32,865 bases of DNA from an uncultured Gemmiger sp. (GCA_944382785.1 CALWNO010000028.1:1-32865); one strand, 5' to 3'. Counted from the first letter of the stretch, positions 6,140-14,877 are shown. Notes: a model not told the origin generated them from the sequence alone. Made by a program: numbers and translations.

Positions 6140-7884
6140 ACGGTTTTCTCCACCTCCTCCCGGGAAAGCTGGCTCAGGCAGATCTCCCGATAGACTTCGC
6201 AGGTTTTCAGCAGCTCGGCGTGGGTGCCGCTGCCCGCCAGGGCACCGTCATCCAACACCAGAATCCGGTCGGCGCGCTGTACCGCCGTGGCCCGCTGGGA
6301 CACGATGAATACCGTCATGCCGGAGGTCTTTTCCTTCAACGCCTTGCGCAGGGCCGCGTCGGTGGCGTAGTCCAGGGCCGAGGCGCTGTCGTCCAGGATC
6401 AGGATGGCAGGGCGGGGAACCAGTGCCCGGGCAATGGTCAGGCGCTGGCGCTGGCCGCCGGAGAAGTTGCGCCCGGCGGTCTCCACCGGCTCATCCAGGC
6501 CCTTCGGCTTGCCCCGCACAAAGTCCGCCGCCTGGGCAATCTCCAGCGCTGCCCAGATCTGCTCGTCGGTGGCGTCGGGACAGGCCCACCGCATGTTGTC
6601 CCGGATGGTTCCGGTGAAAAGCACCGCCCGCTGGGGCACCACCCCGATCATGGTGCGCAGTTGGGCAAAGGGATACTGCCGCACATCGTGGCCGTACAGT
6701 TCCACCTTACCTTTGGTGGCATCGTAGAAGCGGGCAATCAGGTTGACCAGGGTGCTCTTGCCGCTGCCGGTACCGCCGATGACGCCGATGGTCTGGCCGG
6801 ACATGGCCCGGAAATCCAGGTCAAGCAGGCTGGGGGCACCGGCGTCCTTGTAGGTGAAGGTCACATGGTCAAAGGTCACCGCCGGGGCACCTTCCGCGGG
6901 AGCCAGCTCCTTGGCCCCGGATTCAGCCGGGTCGGGCATGCCGGTGGGGGTCTTCAGCAGTTCATTGACCCGGATGCCGCTGGCCAGAGCCCGGGTCACC
7001 GAGATGACCAGGTCGGCCATACGCAGCAGGTTGGTCAGGATCTGGTTCATGTAGCTGATCAGGGCGATGATCTCACCCTGGGTCAGGGCTCCGTCATTGA
7101 CCAGGGCGCCTCCCCGGACCAGCACCACGATGATGCCGAAGTTGACGATGAGGTAGGTCATGGGGTTCATCAAAGCGGAGATGCGCCCCGCCGTGGTCTG
7201 GATGGTTTTCAAGGCATCATTGGTTTTGGTGAAATCCCGGATCTCATCCTTCTGGCGGGAAAAGGCCCGCACCACCCGGGTGCCCACATAGTTCTCCCGG
7301 GTCAGCAGGGTGACCTTGTCCAGCATGCTCTGGGCCTGGTGATAACGGGGCACAGTGATGCGCATGATGAGATAGATCACCAGGGAGATCAGCACCGTGA
7401 CCAGCAGGAACCAGGCGGTCATCTGGGGGCTGATGGACAGCGCCATGATCAGGGCACCGATGACGATGAAAGGGGACCGCAGCAACAGCCGCAGGGTCAT
7501 GTTCACGCCGTTCTGCAGCTGGTTGATGTCGCTGGTCATGCGGGTGACCAGGGTTGGCGTGCCAATACCGTCCAGCTCGGTGTAAGAAAGGGTATTGATG
7601 TGGTGATACAGGTCCCGGCGCAGCGCCGTGCCGTACCCCAATGCTGTTTTGGCGGCAAAATACTGGGCCGTCACGCTGGATGCCAGCCCCACCACCGCCA
7701 GCAGAACCAGCAGCCCGCCCTGACGGGCAATCTGGCCCACGTCCCGGTTCTGGATGCCGGTATCCACGATGGCGGCCACCACCAGTGGCACCAGAAGCTC
7801 AAAACAGGCTTCCAGCATCTTGAACAGGGGTGCCAGGACGGTCTCCCGTTCATAGCCTTTGAGATAACGCAGCAGTCTGTGCAT
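6136..7884 (-). CDS. ABC exporter half-transporter, degenerate-site subunit
   Basis: 582 residues with the same layout as its partner: six membrane helices then a nucleotide-binding domain. Walker A is GGTGSGKST (K376) and the signature FSGGQ is canonical, but Walker B reads LILDDSASALD, so Asp499 replaces the catalytic Glu, and the H-loop His is Gln530 (IVSQRAT). These paired changes are the known signature of the degenerate ATP site in heterodimeric exporters, where only one site hydrolyses ATP at full rate. The start ATG at 7884 has AAAGGTGG upstream. A promoter with a palindrome in its spacer lies at 7919-7947, giving a leader of roughly 27 bases. First gene of the four-gene operon running to 3129. 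Confidence 0.93.
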   Translation of the reverse strand: MHRLLRYLKGYERETVLAPLFKMLEACFELLVPLVVAAIVDTGIQNRDVGQIARQGGLLVLLAVVGLASSVTAQYFAAKTALGYGTALRRDLYHHINTLSYTELDGIGTPTLVTRMTSDINQLQNGVNMTLRLLLRSPFIVIGALIMALSISPQMTAWFLLVTVLISLVIYLIMRITVPRYHQAQSMLDKVTLLTRENYVGTRVVRAFSRQKDEIRDFTKTNDALKTIQTTAGRISALMNPMTYLIVNFGIIVVLVRGGALVNDGALTQGEIIALISYMNQILTNLLRMADLVISVTRALASGIRVNELLKTPTGMPDPAESGAKELAPAEGAPAVTFDHVTFTYKDAGAPSLLDLDFRAMSGQTIGVIGGTGSGKSTLVNLIARFYDATKGKVELYGHDVRQYPFAQLRTMIGVVPQRAVLFTGTIRDNMRWACPDATDEQIWAALEIAQAADFVRGKPKGLDEPVETAGRNFSGGQRQRLTIARALVPRPAILILDDSASALDYATDAALRKALKEKTSGMTVFIVSQRATAVQRADRILVLDDGALAGSGTHAELLKTCEVYREICLSQLSREEVEKTV

Positions 7885-7918
7885 GCTTTACCCACCTTTG
7901 TATAAAAAATGCAGAAAT

Positions 7919-7947
7919 ATTATACCACGCAAGCCGTGGTTTGTCAG
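7919..7947 (-). promoter_or_regulatory. Promoter of the ABC exporter operon with an operator in the spacer
   Basis: On the minus strand CTGACA (7942-7947) and TATAAT (7919-7924) are 17 bases apart, with TGG directly before the -10. The spacer is almost filled by a perfect 6-5-6 inverted repeat, ACCACG CAAGC CGTGGT at 7924-7940, which touches the -10 box. A bound repressor here would block RNA polymerase. No regulator gene is adjacent. Confidence 0.75.
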
Positions 7948-8052
7948 CGTTTTTGCCCGGTTTCGATGATTATTTGCCCGCCGCCCGCCTATACTGGTTG
8001 TAGTTTATTCACACAGCGGGCGCACCGTCCGGCGCGCCGAAAGGGGAGTCAT

Positions 8053-10332
8053 ATGCTGTATTTTCATAAAGGTTTGTCCTGCTCCGCCGCCCGCACGGTG
8101 GGGCGGGCTTTGTCTCTGGCCGGGCAGCAGGGATGCACCGCGGCCGATACCGGCCATCTGTTGCTGGCCATGCTGCAGACTGCCCAGGGCCCGGCGGCGG
8201 ATTTTTTGCGGCGCAAGAACATCAGCGAAATCACGCTGCGCAGTTGTCTGGCCGGACGGGCCTGCACCGGACGCAGTATCCGGCTGACCCGGCGGGACCT
8301 GGCTCCCGAGATGAGCAAGGCCCTGGAATTTGCGGTGCTGGGTGCCCATGCCGCCCGGGTGCCCCGGGCGGAAAACGAGCATCTTCTCTGTGCTATGCTG
8401 GAGGACTGTTCCTGTACAGCCAGTGTCTGGATGGCCTCTTTGGGGGTGGAGGTCCCCTTGGCCGCCCGGGAATGCCGGCAGCTGTCCGGGCAACTGATCC
8501 TGCCTTCCAGCGCCCCGCGCATGAGCACCAGCCGAGGCAGCAAACCCAGTGAGAAGTACGGCCGGGATCTGACCCGTCTGGCCCAGGAAGGCCGTCTGGA
8601 CCCGGTGCTCTGCCGGGACAAGGAATTGGACCGGATGATCGAGATCCTTTGTCGCCGCCAGAAAAACAACCCCTGCCTGCTGGGGGAACCGGGCGTGGGC
8701 AAAAGCGCCCTGGCCGAAGCCCTGGCCCAGCGCATCGCCGCCGATCAGGTGACCCAGAGCCTGCGGGGGCGGCGGGTGCTGGCCCTGGATATGGCGGCCA
8801 TGGTGGCGGGTACCAAATACCGCGGCGACTTCGAGGAGCGGTTCAAGAGCCTGCTGGAAGAGCTCTACCGGGACCGCATGACCATCCTGTTCATTGATGA
8901 GATCCACGTCATTGCAGGGGCCGGGGCGGCGGAAGGCGCCATCGATGCCGCCAGTATCCTCAAACCCATGCTGGCCCGGGGAGAGCTGCAGCTCATCGGG
9001 GCCACCACCCCGGAGGAATACCGCAAGACCATTGCCAAGGACACTGCCCTGGATCGCCGGTTCGGCAAGGTCATGGTGGAGGAACCTGCCCCGGCGGATG
9101 CCGAGACCATTCTGCGGGGGCTCATGCCCCGGTATGAGCGGTACCATGGGGTGACCATCCCGCCGGAAAGCATCCATGCGGCGGTGGAGCTGAGTGTGCG
9201 GTATCTGCCGGGACGGTATCTGCCGGACAAGGCCATTGACCTGCTGGACGAAGCCGCGGCCGCTGCCCGCATTGCCAATGCGGACAAGGGCGGGCAACCG
9301 GCGGCCCTGACACCCCAGGACATTGCCCGGGTGGTCAGCAAAGCCAGCGGGGTACCGGCTCAGCGGGTGGGAGAGGCCGAGCGGGAACGGCTGGAACAGC
9401 TGGAAAGCCGTCTTTCCGCCGAAGTGATCGGCCAGCCCCGGGCGGTGCATGCGGTGGCCGCCGCCATCCGCCGCAGCCGCACCGGTCTGCGGGAAGCGGG
9501 GCGGCCCATCGGGGCCATGCTCTTCCTGGGCCCCACCGGGGTGGGCAAGACCCAGCTGGCCCGCACCCTGGCCAAAAACTGGTTCGGCAGCGAAAAGGCC
9601 CTGCTGCGGTTTGATATGTCGGAATATATGGAGCAGCACACGGTGGCCCGGCTCATCGGGTCGCCCCCGGGGTATGTGGGCCATGAGGAGGGCGGCCAGC
9701 TCACCGAGGCTGTCCGTCGCCGCCCCTACAGCGTGGTGTTGTTTGATGAGATCGAGAAAGCCCACGGGGATATCCAGAACATTCTTTTGCAGATTCTGGA
9801 GGACGGCATGCTCACCGACGCTCAGGGCCGCAAGGCGGATTTCTCCAACACCATCATCCTGCTGACCTCCAACCTGGGAGCCCGGTGCCTGGTGGGGCAG
9901 GCGTCGCCTCTGGGCTTTGGTACCGCCGCCGAGGATACCGCCCGGCGCAGCAAACAGGCCCTGCAGGAAGCCAAGGAGTATTTCCGCCCTGAACTCATGG
10001 GCCGTCTGGACGATGTGGTGGTCTTTGACCCCCTGGGCCCGGCCCAGCTGGCAGCCATTGCGGGCAAGCTGCTCACCGAGCTGGAAGAGCGGGCTGCCCG
10101 CCAGGGCTACACCCTGCGCCATACCCAGGCCGCCGCGGCTGCTCTGGCCGGGCGGGAGGTGCCGCCCTACGGGGCCCGGGACCTGCGCCGGAAGGTCAGC
10201 CGGGCGGTGGAGCAGGCCCTGGCCGACCGCATTGCCGACGGCACCGCCCATCCCGGGGTGACCTACACCGCCGATGCCGACGCCGACGGTCATATCATCC
10301 TCAGTGACAGCGACCTGGCTGCCTGCGTATAA
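8053..10332 (+). CDS. Clp-family AAA+ unfoldase (ClpA/ClpC-like) without middle domain
   Basis: 759 residues from ATG 8053, chosen because AGGGGAG precedes it at 8042-8048; an in-frame ATG at 7909 lacks a ribosome binding site and the extra residues do not look like a Clp N-domain. Order: Clp N-terminal repeat domain (about 1-140), AAA+ D1 with GEPGVGKS at 211-218 and LFIDEIH, a short linker, AAA+ D2 with GPTGVGKT starting at 493 and LFDEIEKAH, and a C-terminal small domain. An LGF tripeptide at 620-622 lies where the ClpP-docking loop (IGF/IGL/VGF) is found, so it should deliver substrates to ClpP. The coiled-coil UVR middle domain of ClpC is absent, giving a length like ClpA (758). There is no mcsAB or ctsR gene next to it. 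A possible -10 TATACT (7990-7995) has only a poor -35. Confidence 0.88.
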   Translation: MLYFHKGLSCSAARTVGRALSLAGQQGCTAADTGHLLLAMLQTAQGPAADFLRRKNISEITLRSCLAGRACTGRSIRLTRRDLAPEMSKALEFAVLGAHAARVPRAENEHLLCAMLEDCSCTASVWMASLGVEVPLAARECRQLSGQLILPSSAPRMSTSRGSKPSEKYGRDLTRLAQEGRLDPVLCRDKELDRMIEILCRRQKNNPCLLGEPGVGKSALAEALAQRIAADQVTQSLRGRRVLALDMAAMVAGTKYRGDFEERFKSLLEELYRDRMTILFIDEIHVIAGAGAAEGAIDAASILKPMLARGELQLIGATTPEEYRKTIAKDTALDRRFGKVMVEEPAPADAETILRGLMPRYERYHGVTIPPESIHAAVELSVRYLPGRYLPDKAIDLLDEAAAAARIANADKGGQPAALTPQDIARVVSKASGVPAQRVGEAERERLEQLESRLSAEVIGQPRAVHAVAAAIRRSRTGLREAGRPIGAMLFLGPTGVGKTQLARTLAKNWFGSEKALLRFDMSEYMEQHTVARLIGSPPGYVGHEEGGQLTEAVRRRPYSVVLFDEIEKAHGDIQNILLQILEDGMLTDAQGRKADFSNTIILLTSNLGARCLVGQASPLGFGTAAEDTARRSKQALQEAKEYFRPELMGRLDDVVVFDPLGPAQLAAIAGKLLTELEERAARQGYTLRHTQAAAAALAGREVPPYGARDLRRKVSRAVEQALADRIADGTAHPGVTYTADADADGHIILSDSDLAACV

Positions 10333-10374
10333 AAAAGAAGTGCCTTCCTTTTTATTAAGGAAAGCACTTCTTTT
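10333..10374. terminator. Bidirectional terminator between clp and pyrI
   Basis: A stem of about 18 bp with one C-A mismatch (10333-10350 with 10357-10374) and loop TTTATT. A residues precede and T residues follow, so it can terminate the clp transcript on the plus strand and the pyrBI transcript on the minus strand. Confidence 0.88.
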
Positions 10375-10400
10375 GCTTTGTATGAGATGCGAAAGAACTC

Positions 10401-10832
10401 TTACAGGTTCTGGACCTTGAATTCCTGTTCGCAGTAAATGCAGCGGTACCGTCCGCTGGGGGTCAGGGCGAAGATGTGGTCGCAGCCCTCCTCCAGAGAG
10501 GTGATGCAGCGGGGATTGGTGCACTTGATGACGTTCACCAGCTGCTTGGGCTGCTCCGGCCGGACCTTGCGGGTCACATGGCCGTTTTCAATGTAAGTAA
10601 TGGTGATCTGGGGGTCCAGATAGCCCAGTACATTGAAATCCAGGCTCGTGATGTCGCCCTCGATCTTGATGATGTCCTTTTTGCCGCTCTTCTGGCTGCG
10701 CACATTCTGCAGCAGGGCCACGCTGGCGTCGTTGAGCTTTTCCAGCTCCATCAGGTGGTACAGCGCCAGGCCGGTGCCGGCGGTGATGTGGTCGATGACC
10801 ACGCCGTTTTGAATCTCGTCAACTTTCAGCAT
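10401..10832 (-). CDS. pyrI: Aspartate carbamoyltransferase regulatory chain
   Basis: 143 residues. PyrI binds the allosteric nucleotides CTP, UTP and ATP in its N-terminal domain and contacts PyrB through a C-terminal zinc domain. The zinc ligands C104, C109, C131 and C134 are present in the usual C-x4-C and C-x2-C arrangement. Its ATG overlaps the pyrB stop by seven bases (ATGCTGA), which supports coupled translation and near-equal amounts of the two chains. This implies an E. coli-like c6r6 holoenzyme with nucleotide control of pyrimidine synthesis rather than the unregulated PyrB trimer of Bacillus. Confidence 0.96.
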   Translation of the reverse strand: MLKVDEIQNGVVIDHITAGTGLALYHLMELEKLNDASVALLQNVRSQKSGKKDIIKIEGDITSLDFNVLGYLDPQITITYIENGHVTRKVRPEQPKQLVNVIKCTNPRCITSLEEGCDHIFALTPSGRYRCIYCEQEFKVQNL

Positions 10833-11773
10833 TGGAAAGCCACCTCCCCGGTCTTGGGGTCTTTCAGACCCAGCAGCGTCATAATCAGGGCCATGCGCAT
10901 GTACACGCCGTTCTGTGCCTGCTCAAAGTAGGCGGCACGGGGATCGTCATCCACGTCCAGGGTGATCTCGTTCACCCGGGGCAGGGGATGGAGCACCGCC
11001 ATGTCGGCGGGAGCCTGGGCCAGCTTGGCCTTGGTCAGAACATAGCTGTTCTTCAGGCGGACGTAGTCTTCTTCATTGAAGAAGCGCTCCCGCTGCACAC
11101 GGGTCATGTACAGGATGTCCAGCTGGGGCAGGGCTTCTTCCAGGCTGCGGGTCTCCACATAAGGGATGCCCTTGGGGTCCAGCACTTCGGTCAGGATGTA
11201 GTCCGGCACCCGCAGCTCCTCGGGGCTGATGAGCACGAACTTCATGTTCGGCCAGCGGGACAGGCTCTTGATCAGGGAATGAACGGTGCGCCCGAACTTC
11301 AGGTCCCCGCAGAAGCCGATGGTCAATCCGTCCAGATGCCCTTTGCGGCGGCGAATGGTCATCATGTCCAGCAGGGTCTGGGTGGGATGGCTGTGGCCGC
11401 CGTCACCGGCATTGATGACCGGAATCCGCGAATACCGCGCCGCCCGCAGGGGAGCACCCTCCTTGGGATGGCGCATGGCGGCAATGTCCGCATAGCAGCT
11501 GACGATGCGGATGGTGTCCGCCACCGTCTCGCCCTTGGAAGCGCTGGAGACCCCCGCATCCGGGAAGCCCAGCACCTGGCCGCCCAGGTTCAGCATGGCA
11601 GCCTCAAAGGAAAGCCGGGTACGGGTGGAGGGTTCATAGAACAGCGACGCCAGACGCTTGCGGTACGCCACATCTTTGTAGGCAGCCGGGTCGTCATGGA
11701 TGCGGTCGGCCAGGTCCAGCAGACGCAGCGTCTCCTCGTAGGTGAAATCAAGCGGATCGATCAGGTGTCTCAT
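10826..11773 (-). CDS. pyrB: Aspartate carbamoyltransferase catalytic chain
   Basis: 315 residues from ATG 11773. It joins carbamoyl phosphate and aspartate to form N-carbamoyl-aspartate, the committed step of pyrimidine synthesis. The carbamoyl-phosphate loop [13 protein letters not shown] and the motif HPLPR are intact, as is the [14 protein letters not shown] segment. An open frame continues upstream to 12142, but [11 protein letters not shown] matches the family N-terminus and AAAGG lies in front of it. A promoter at 11886-11914 gives a leader of about 105 bases holding a stable hairpin. No other pyr genes are in the window, so carbamoyl phosphate comes from elsewhere. Confidence 0.97.
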   Translation of the reverse strand: MRHLIDPLDFTYEETLRLLDLADRIHDDPAAYKDVAYRKRLASLFYEPSTRTRLSFEAAMLNLGGQVLGFPDAGVSSASKGETVADTIRIVSCYADIAAMRHPKEGAPLRAARYSRIPVINAGDGGHSHPTQTLLDMMTIRRRKGHLDGLTIGFCGDLKFGRTVHSLIKSLSRWPNMKFVLISPEELRVPDYILTEVLDPKGIPYVETRSLEEALPQLDILYMTRVQRERFFNEEDYVRLKNSYVLTKAKLAQAPADMAVLHPLPRVNEITLDVDDDPRAAYFEQAQNGVYMRMALIMTLLGLKDPKTGEVAFQC

Positions 11774-11821
11774 GGGCAACAACCTTTCCTTTCCTGTCTC
11801 TGGTTTGTACGTACAGCCCAA

Positions 11822-11871
11822 GGCCGCCGCCCCTGTGCACGGGGAAAAACCCGTTCGCAGAAGCGGCGGCC
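11822..11871 (-). promoter_or_regulatory. Stable hairpin in the pyrB leader
   Basis: GGCCGCCGC at 11822-11830 pairs perfectly with GCGGCGGCC at 11863-11871. Between them are two mutually exclusive small stems (11830-11833 with 11841-11844, or 11839-11843 with 11850-11854). The structure lies about ten bases into the predicted leader. There is no U-tract after the main stem, so it is not a standard terminator; an attenuation or mRNA-stability role is possible. A CCAGAGACAGG stretch nearer the start codon resembles a PyrR loop only poorly. Confidence 0.5.
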
Positions 11872-11885
11872 TGTAAGCCTCACCT

Positions 11886-11914
11886 ATTCTACAACTATAC
11901 GAGCTTGCGCACAA
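11886..11914 (-). promoter_or_regulatory. Promoter of pyrBI
   Basis: On the minus strand TTGTGC (11909-11914) and TAGAAT (11886-11891) are separated by 17 bases. The elements straddle the 3' end of the gntR gene, so pyrBI can be expressed separately from nth-gntR. Confidence 0.6.
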
Positions 11915-12644
11915 GAGCAAAATCAAAAAAATCTGTGTAGAGGGTCTTGCTGCGCACCACCGGGCGGCACAGGCGGGAATAGCAGGTCTCTTCCAGCTCC
12001 AGCAACGCCTTGTCCGGGCCCAGCCCCAGCAGCCGCCGGATAGCGGTCTCTCCGGGTACGGCGTGCAGCCTGGCCACCGTGCTGGTGGTCTGGATGTCGC
12101 AGTGGTCCTGGAGCACATCAAAAACGGGACGGCTGAAATCAATGCCGTCCAGCCGTCCGCTGAAGAGGGACAGGGGCATCACGTCGGTACAGAACAGCAC
12201 CGGAATATCATCGGCCAGCATCCGCTTGCCCACCACCAGCACCGTTTCCCCTGGCTGCAGGTCCAGGGCTTTGGCCAGGTCGGCGTCGGCGGTCTGCCGG
12301 GTCACCAGCAGATGATCGGTGTGGGGAACCCGGCCCATGGCCTCAATCATCTTGTGAAATTCCATCTTCTGGTCCATGCGGTGGGCCAGGTGCACCACAT
12401 CCCGGTTCACTACTGTGCCGATGCCCCGTACCCGTTCCAGATACCCGCCCCGTTCCAGTTCACTCAGGGCGTCCCGCACCACTGTGCGGCTCACTCCAAG
12501 CCGGGCGGCCAGCTCCAGCTCGGGCGGCAGACGGTCCAGCCCGGCGTAAGCGCCATGGGTCATCTCTTCCAGCAGGCGGTCCACCACCCGGGCCGAGATC
12601 AGCGCCCCGCCCAACAGGGCCGGGCTTTTTGCATGCTGTTCCAC
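11895..12644 (-). CDS. GntR-family (HutC/UTRA type) transcriptional regulator
   Basis: 249 residues from a GTG at 12644, selected because GAGGAGG lies eight bases upstream and the stop of nth is two bases before the start; a longer frame reaches 12713 inside nth but has no supporting signal. The N-terminal winged helix (about 15-85) has the GntR pattern P-x-E-x-E-L-A-x-x-L-G-V-S-R-x-x-V-R-D-A-L and the wing with G-x-G-T. The C-terminal part (about 95-240) fits a UTRA effector domain, which usually binds a sugar phosphate, amino acid or similar small ligand. Target and ligand are unknown. It is immediately upstream of pyrBI, and the pyrB promoter is in its 3' end, so local control is possible but unproven. 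Confidence 0.88.
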   Translation of the reverse strand: MEQHAKSPALLGGALISARVVDRLLEEMTHGAYAGLDRLPPELELAARLGVSRTVVRDALSELERGGYLERVRGIGTVVNRDVVHLAHRMDQKMEFHKMIEAMGRVPHTDHLLVTRQTADADLAKALDLQPGETVLVVGKRMLADDIPVLFCTDVMPLSLFSGRLDGIDFSRPVFDVLQDHCDIQTTSTVARLHAVPGETAIRRLLGLGPDKALLELEETCYSRLCRPVVRSKTLYTDFFDFALVRKLV

Positions 12645-12646
12645 CC

Positions 12647-13312
12647 TTATGCCTCCTCTTTTTTGTTCTTGCCGTTTTTCCTGGCATACCGGCACACATC
12701 GGCCAGACAGCACTTGTCACAGTAAGGTTCGGTGCGGGCGGTGCAGACGGCCCGGCCATGGTAGACCAGTCGGTGACAAAAATCGCTGCCTTCCTCCGGC
12801 GGAATGATCTTCCAAAGGGCCATCTCCACCTTTTTCGGCTCCTTGACTCCCTCATCCACCAGACCGATACGCCCGCACAGGCGGATGCAGTGGGTGTCGG
12901 TGACGATGGCCGGCTTGCCGAACACATCCCCCATGATCAGGTTGGCGCTCTTGCGCCCCACCCCGGGCAGGGCCAGCAGGGCGTCGAAGTCATCCGGCAC
13001 CTTGCCGTCGTATTTGTCCCGCAGCATCCGCATGCAGGCGGAAATATCCCGCGCCTTGCTGCGCCCCAGCCCGCAGGGCTTCACAATGGCTTCGATCTCT
13101 TCCGGCTCGGCAGCGGCCAGGGCCTGCACATCGGGATATTTGGCAAACAGGTCCTTGACCACCACATTCACCCGTTCATCGGTGCACTGGGCGGCCAGGC
13201 GCACTTCCACCAGCAATTCCCAGGCGTGGTCGTAATCCAGGGTACAGTCCGCCAGGGGGTATTCCTCTTTCAGCCGCTGAATGCAGATGGCGGCCAGTTC
13301 TTTTTTGGTCAT
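12647..13312 (-). CDS. nth: Endonuclease III (DNA glycosylase/AP lyase)
   Basis: 221 residues. Nth removes oxidised pyrimidines and nicks the abasic site by beta-elimination. The helix-hairpin-helix LPGVGRKSAN carries the catalytic lysine K121 and VTDTH the aspartate D139. The C-terminal iron-sulphur loop has C190, C198, C201 and C207, that is C-x7-C-x2-C-x5-C, with one residue more than the usual C-x6-C in the first interval; C202 is an additional cysteine. Ribosome binding site GGGAGAG precedes ATG 13312. The gene is first in an operon with gntR, two bases downstream, and is divergent from rarA with overlapping promoters. Confidence 0.95.
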   Translation of the reverse strand: MTKKELAAICIQRLKEEYPLADCTLDYDHAWELLVEVRLAAQCTDERVNVVVKDLFAKYPDVQALAAAEPEEIEAIVKPCGLGRSKARDISACMRMLRDKYDGKVPDDFDALLALPGVGRKSANLIMGDVFGKPAIVTDTHCIRLCGRIGLVDEGVKEPKKVEMALWKIIPPEEGSDFCHRLVYHGRAVCTARTEPYCDKCCLADVCRYARKNGKNKKEEA

Positions 13313-13351
13313 AGGGGTCTCTCCCTTTTCAAAGGTATTACTTTATCTGCC

Positions 13352-13380
13352 TTGATTCTACCATTTTAATCGTCTATAAT
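13352..13380 (+). promoter_or_regulatory. Promoter of rarA
   Basis: TTGATT (13352-13357) and a perfect TATAAT (13375-13380) with a 17-base spacer. Start of transcription should be near 13387, which rules out the in-frame ATG at 13379 and supports ATG 13424. Confidence 0.8.
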
Positions 13381-13384
13381 GCAA
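13355..13384 (-). promoter_or_regulatory. Promoter of nth-gntR, overlapping the rarA promoter
   Basis: On the minus strand TTGCAT (13379-13384) and TAGAAT (13355-13360) are 18 bases apart. Each -10 overlaps the -35 of the opposing rarA promoter, so the two polymerases cannot be bound at once. Confidence 0.65.
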
Positions 13385-13423
13385 GGGAAAGTCACTTGTT
13401 TGCGAAAAAAGGAGAATTTTTTC

Positions 13424-14701
13424 ATGGAACCACTGGCACAGCGCCTGCGCCCGCGCACCCTGGCCGAGGTCTGCGGCCAGCGCCATCTGCTGGGGGAGGG
13501 CAAGGTTTTCCGCCGTACCCTGGAAGCCGCCCGGGCCACCGGTCGCATCCCCAATATGATCTTTTACGGCCCGTCCGGGGTGGGCAAGACTACGGTGGCC
13601 AGCATCATTGCGGCCAACAGCGGCATGCGGCTGCACAAACTCAACGGCACCACCGCCTCCACCGCCGATATCAAGACGGTATTGGGGGAGATCGGCACCC
13701 TTCATGCCTCAGGTGGAATCTTGTTATATCTGGACGAAATACAATATTTCAACAAACGGCAGCAGCAGAGCCTGCTGGAATGTATTGAGGAAGGCACTGT
13801 GACCCTCATTGCCTCCACCACCGAGAACCCCTACTTTTACATTTACAACGCGCTGCTCTCCCGCTGCACCGTCTTTGAGTTCAAGTCCCTGACCCCGGAG
13901 GATATCGCCGCCGGGCTGGAAAATGCCGCCCAGCGGTTGGGGGAGGAAGACGGCATTCCGGTGCGCATTGAACCGGATGCCCTGCCTTACCTGGCCGAAA
14001 GCGCCGGCGGGGATATGCGCAAGGCTCTTGGCAACCTGGAGTTTGTGGTCACCGCTGCGCCCCAGGTGGAAGGAACCCGCGTTGTAACGCTGGATATGGC
14101 CAAACAGGTGGCCCGCCGCACCGCCATGCGGTACGACAAACAAGGGGACGACCATTACGATATCATCTCGGCCTACCAGAAATCCATGCGGGGCTCCGAC
14201 CCGGACGCTGCCCTGCATTATCTGGCCCGGCTGCTGGAAGCGGGAGACCTGCCCTCCGCCTGCCGCCGCCTGATGGTCACTGCCTGCGAGGATGTGGGGC
14301 TGGCCTGGCCCCAGATCATCCCCATCGTGAAGGCGGCGGTGGATGCGGCCAACATGCTGGGATTGCCGGAAGCCCGCCTGCCTCTGGCCGATGCGGTGGT
14401 GCTGGTGGCCACGGCTCCCAAGTCCAACACAGCCCACGATGCCATCAACGCAGCCATGGCGGATGTACAGGCCGGCAAAGGCGGACCCATTCCGCGTCAG
14501 CTGCAGAACAAACATTATGACGGCGGGGACGCCGCCGTCAAGGGACAGCACTACAAATACCCCCATGACTGGCCGAACCACTGGGTGTATCAGCAATATT
14601 TACCGGATGCTTTGCAGGGCAAAACCTACTACCATTTTGGTGACAATAAAACAGAACAGGCGGCCGCCCAATACTGGAAACGGGTCAAGGGTCAGGGCTG
14701 A
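13424..14701 (+). CDS. rarA: Replication-associated recombination protein A (RarA/MgsA) AAA+ ATPase
   Basis: 425 residues from ATG 13424, with AAGGAG at 13409-13414. RarA is a tetrameric clamp-loader-like ATPase that acts at stalled replication forks and with SSB. Walker A is GPSGVGKT at 49-56 and Walker B LYLDEIQYFNK around 104-105. The Sensor 1 region IASTTENP and arginine-finger segment ALLSRC follow. The C-terminal MgsA tetramerisation domain is recognisable by VTACEDVGLAWP, APKSN and the closing PHDWPNHWVYQQYLP segment. It is transcribed alone, opposite to nth; both are genome-maintenance genes and their promoters overlap. Confidence 0.96.
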   Translation: MEPLAQRLRPRTLAEVCGQRHLLGEGKVFRRTLEAARATGRIPNMIFYGPSGVGKTTVASIIAANSGMRLHKLNGTTASTADIKTVLGEIGTLHASGGILLYLDEIQYFNKRQQQSLLECIEEGTVTLIASTTENPYFYIYNALLSRCTVFEFKSLTPEDIAAGLENAAQRLGEEDGIPVRIEPDALPYLAESAGGDMRKALGNLEFVVTAAPQVEGTRVVTLDMAKQVARRTAMRYDKQGDDHYDIISAYQKSMRGSDPDAALHYLARLLEAGDLPSACRRLMVTACEDVGLAWPQIIPIVKAAVDAANMLGLPEARLPLADAVVLVATAPKSNTAHDAINAAMADVQAGKGGPIPRQLQNKHYDGGDAAVKGQHYKYPHDWPNHWVYQQYLPDALQGKTYYHFGDNKTEQAAAQYWKRVKGQG

Positions 14702-14778
14702 GAGGCGGGCAGGAAGCACTGTTACATCTGTAAAAAAGACAACGGACACTTTTTTCCGATTTGTCGAAAAATGTACGT

Positions 14779-14812
14779 CACTGGGCAACAAATGGCCCGG
14801 TGGCGCCTTTTT
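14779..14812 (+). terminator. Possible terminator of rarA
   Basis: CACTGGGC (14779-14786) pairs with GCCCGGTG (14795-14802), one G-T wobble, followed after five bases by TTTTT at 14808-14812. The gap before the T-tract makes it a weak candidate. The rest of 14702-14877 shows no gene. Confidence 0.4.
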
Positions 14813-14877
14813 ATTTCCGAAAACGGTGTACGGTGGCAGAATTTGGTAAAATTTTCGGCTTTCTTCACGGAAAAGTG

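Noticed and set aside
7935-7955. CtsR box upstream of the Clp ATPase
   Set aside because: GGTTTGTCAGCGTTTTTG does not contain the direct heptad repeat GGTCAAA; it belongs to the exporter promoter.
7909-8052. N-terminal extension of the Clp ATPase from ATG 7909
   Set aside because: No ribosome binding site, the region contains promoter elements, and the Clp N-domain starts normally at ATG 8053.
11785-11815. PyrR-binding loop in the pyrB leader
   Set aside because: CCAGAGACAGG matches the PyrR loop consensus only partly and no terminator/antiterminator pair is present.
12645-12713. Longer start for the GntR regulator inside nth
   Set aside because: The GTG at 12644 has GAGGAGG at ideal spacing and the extra residues do not fit the family.
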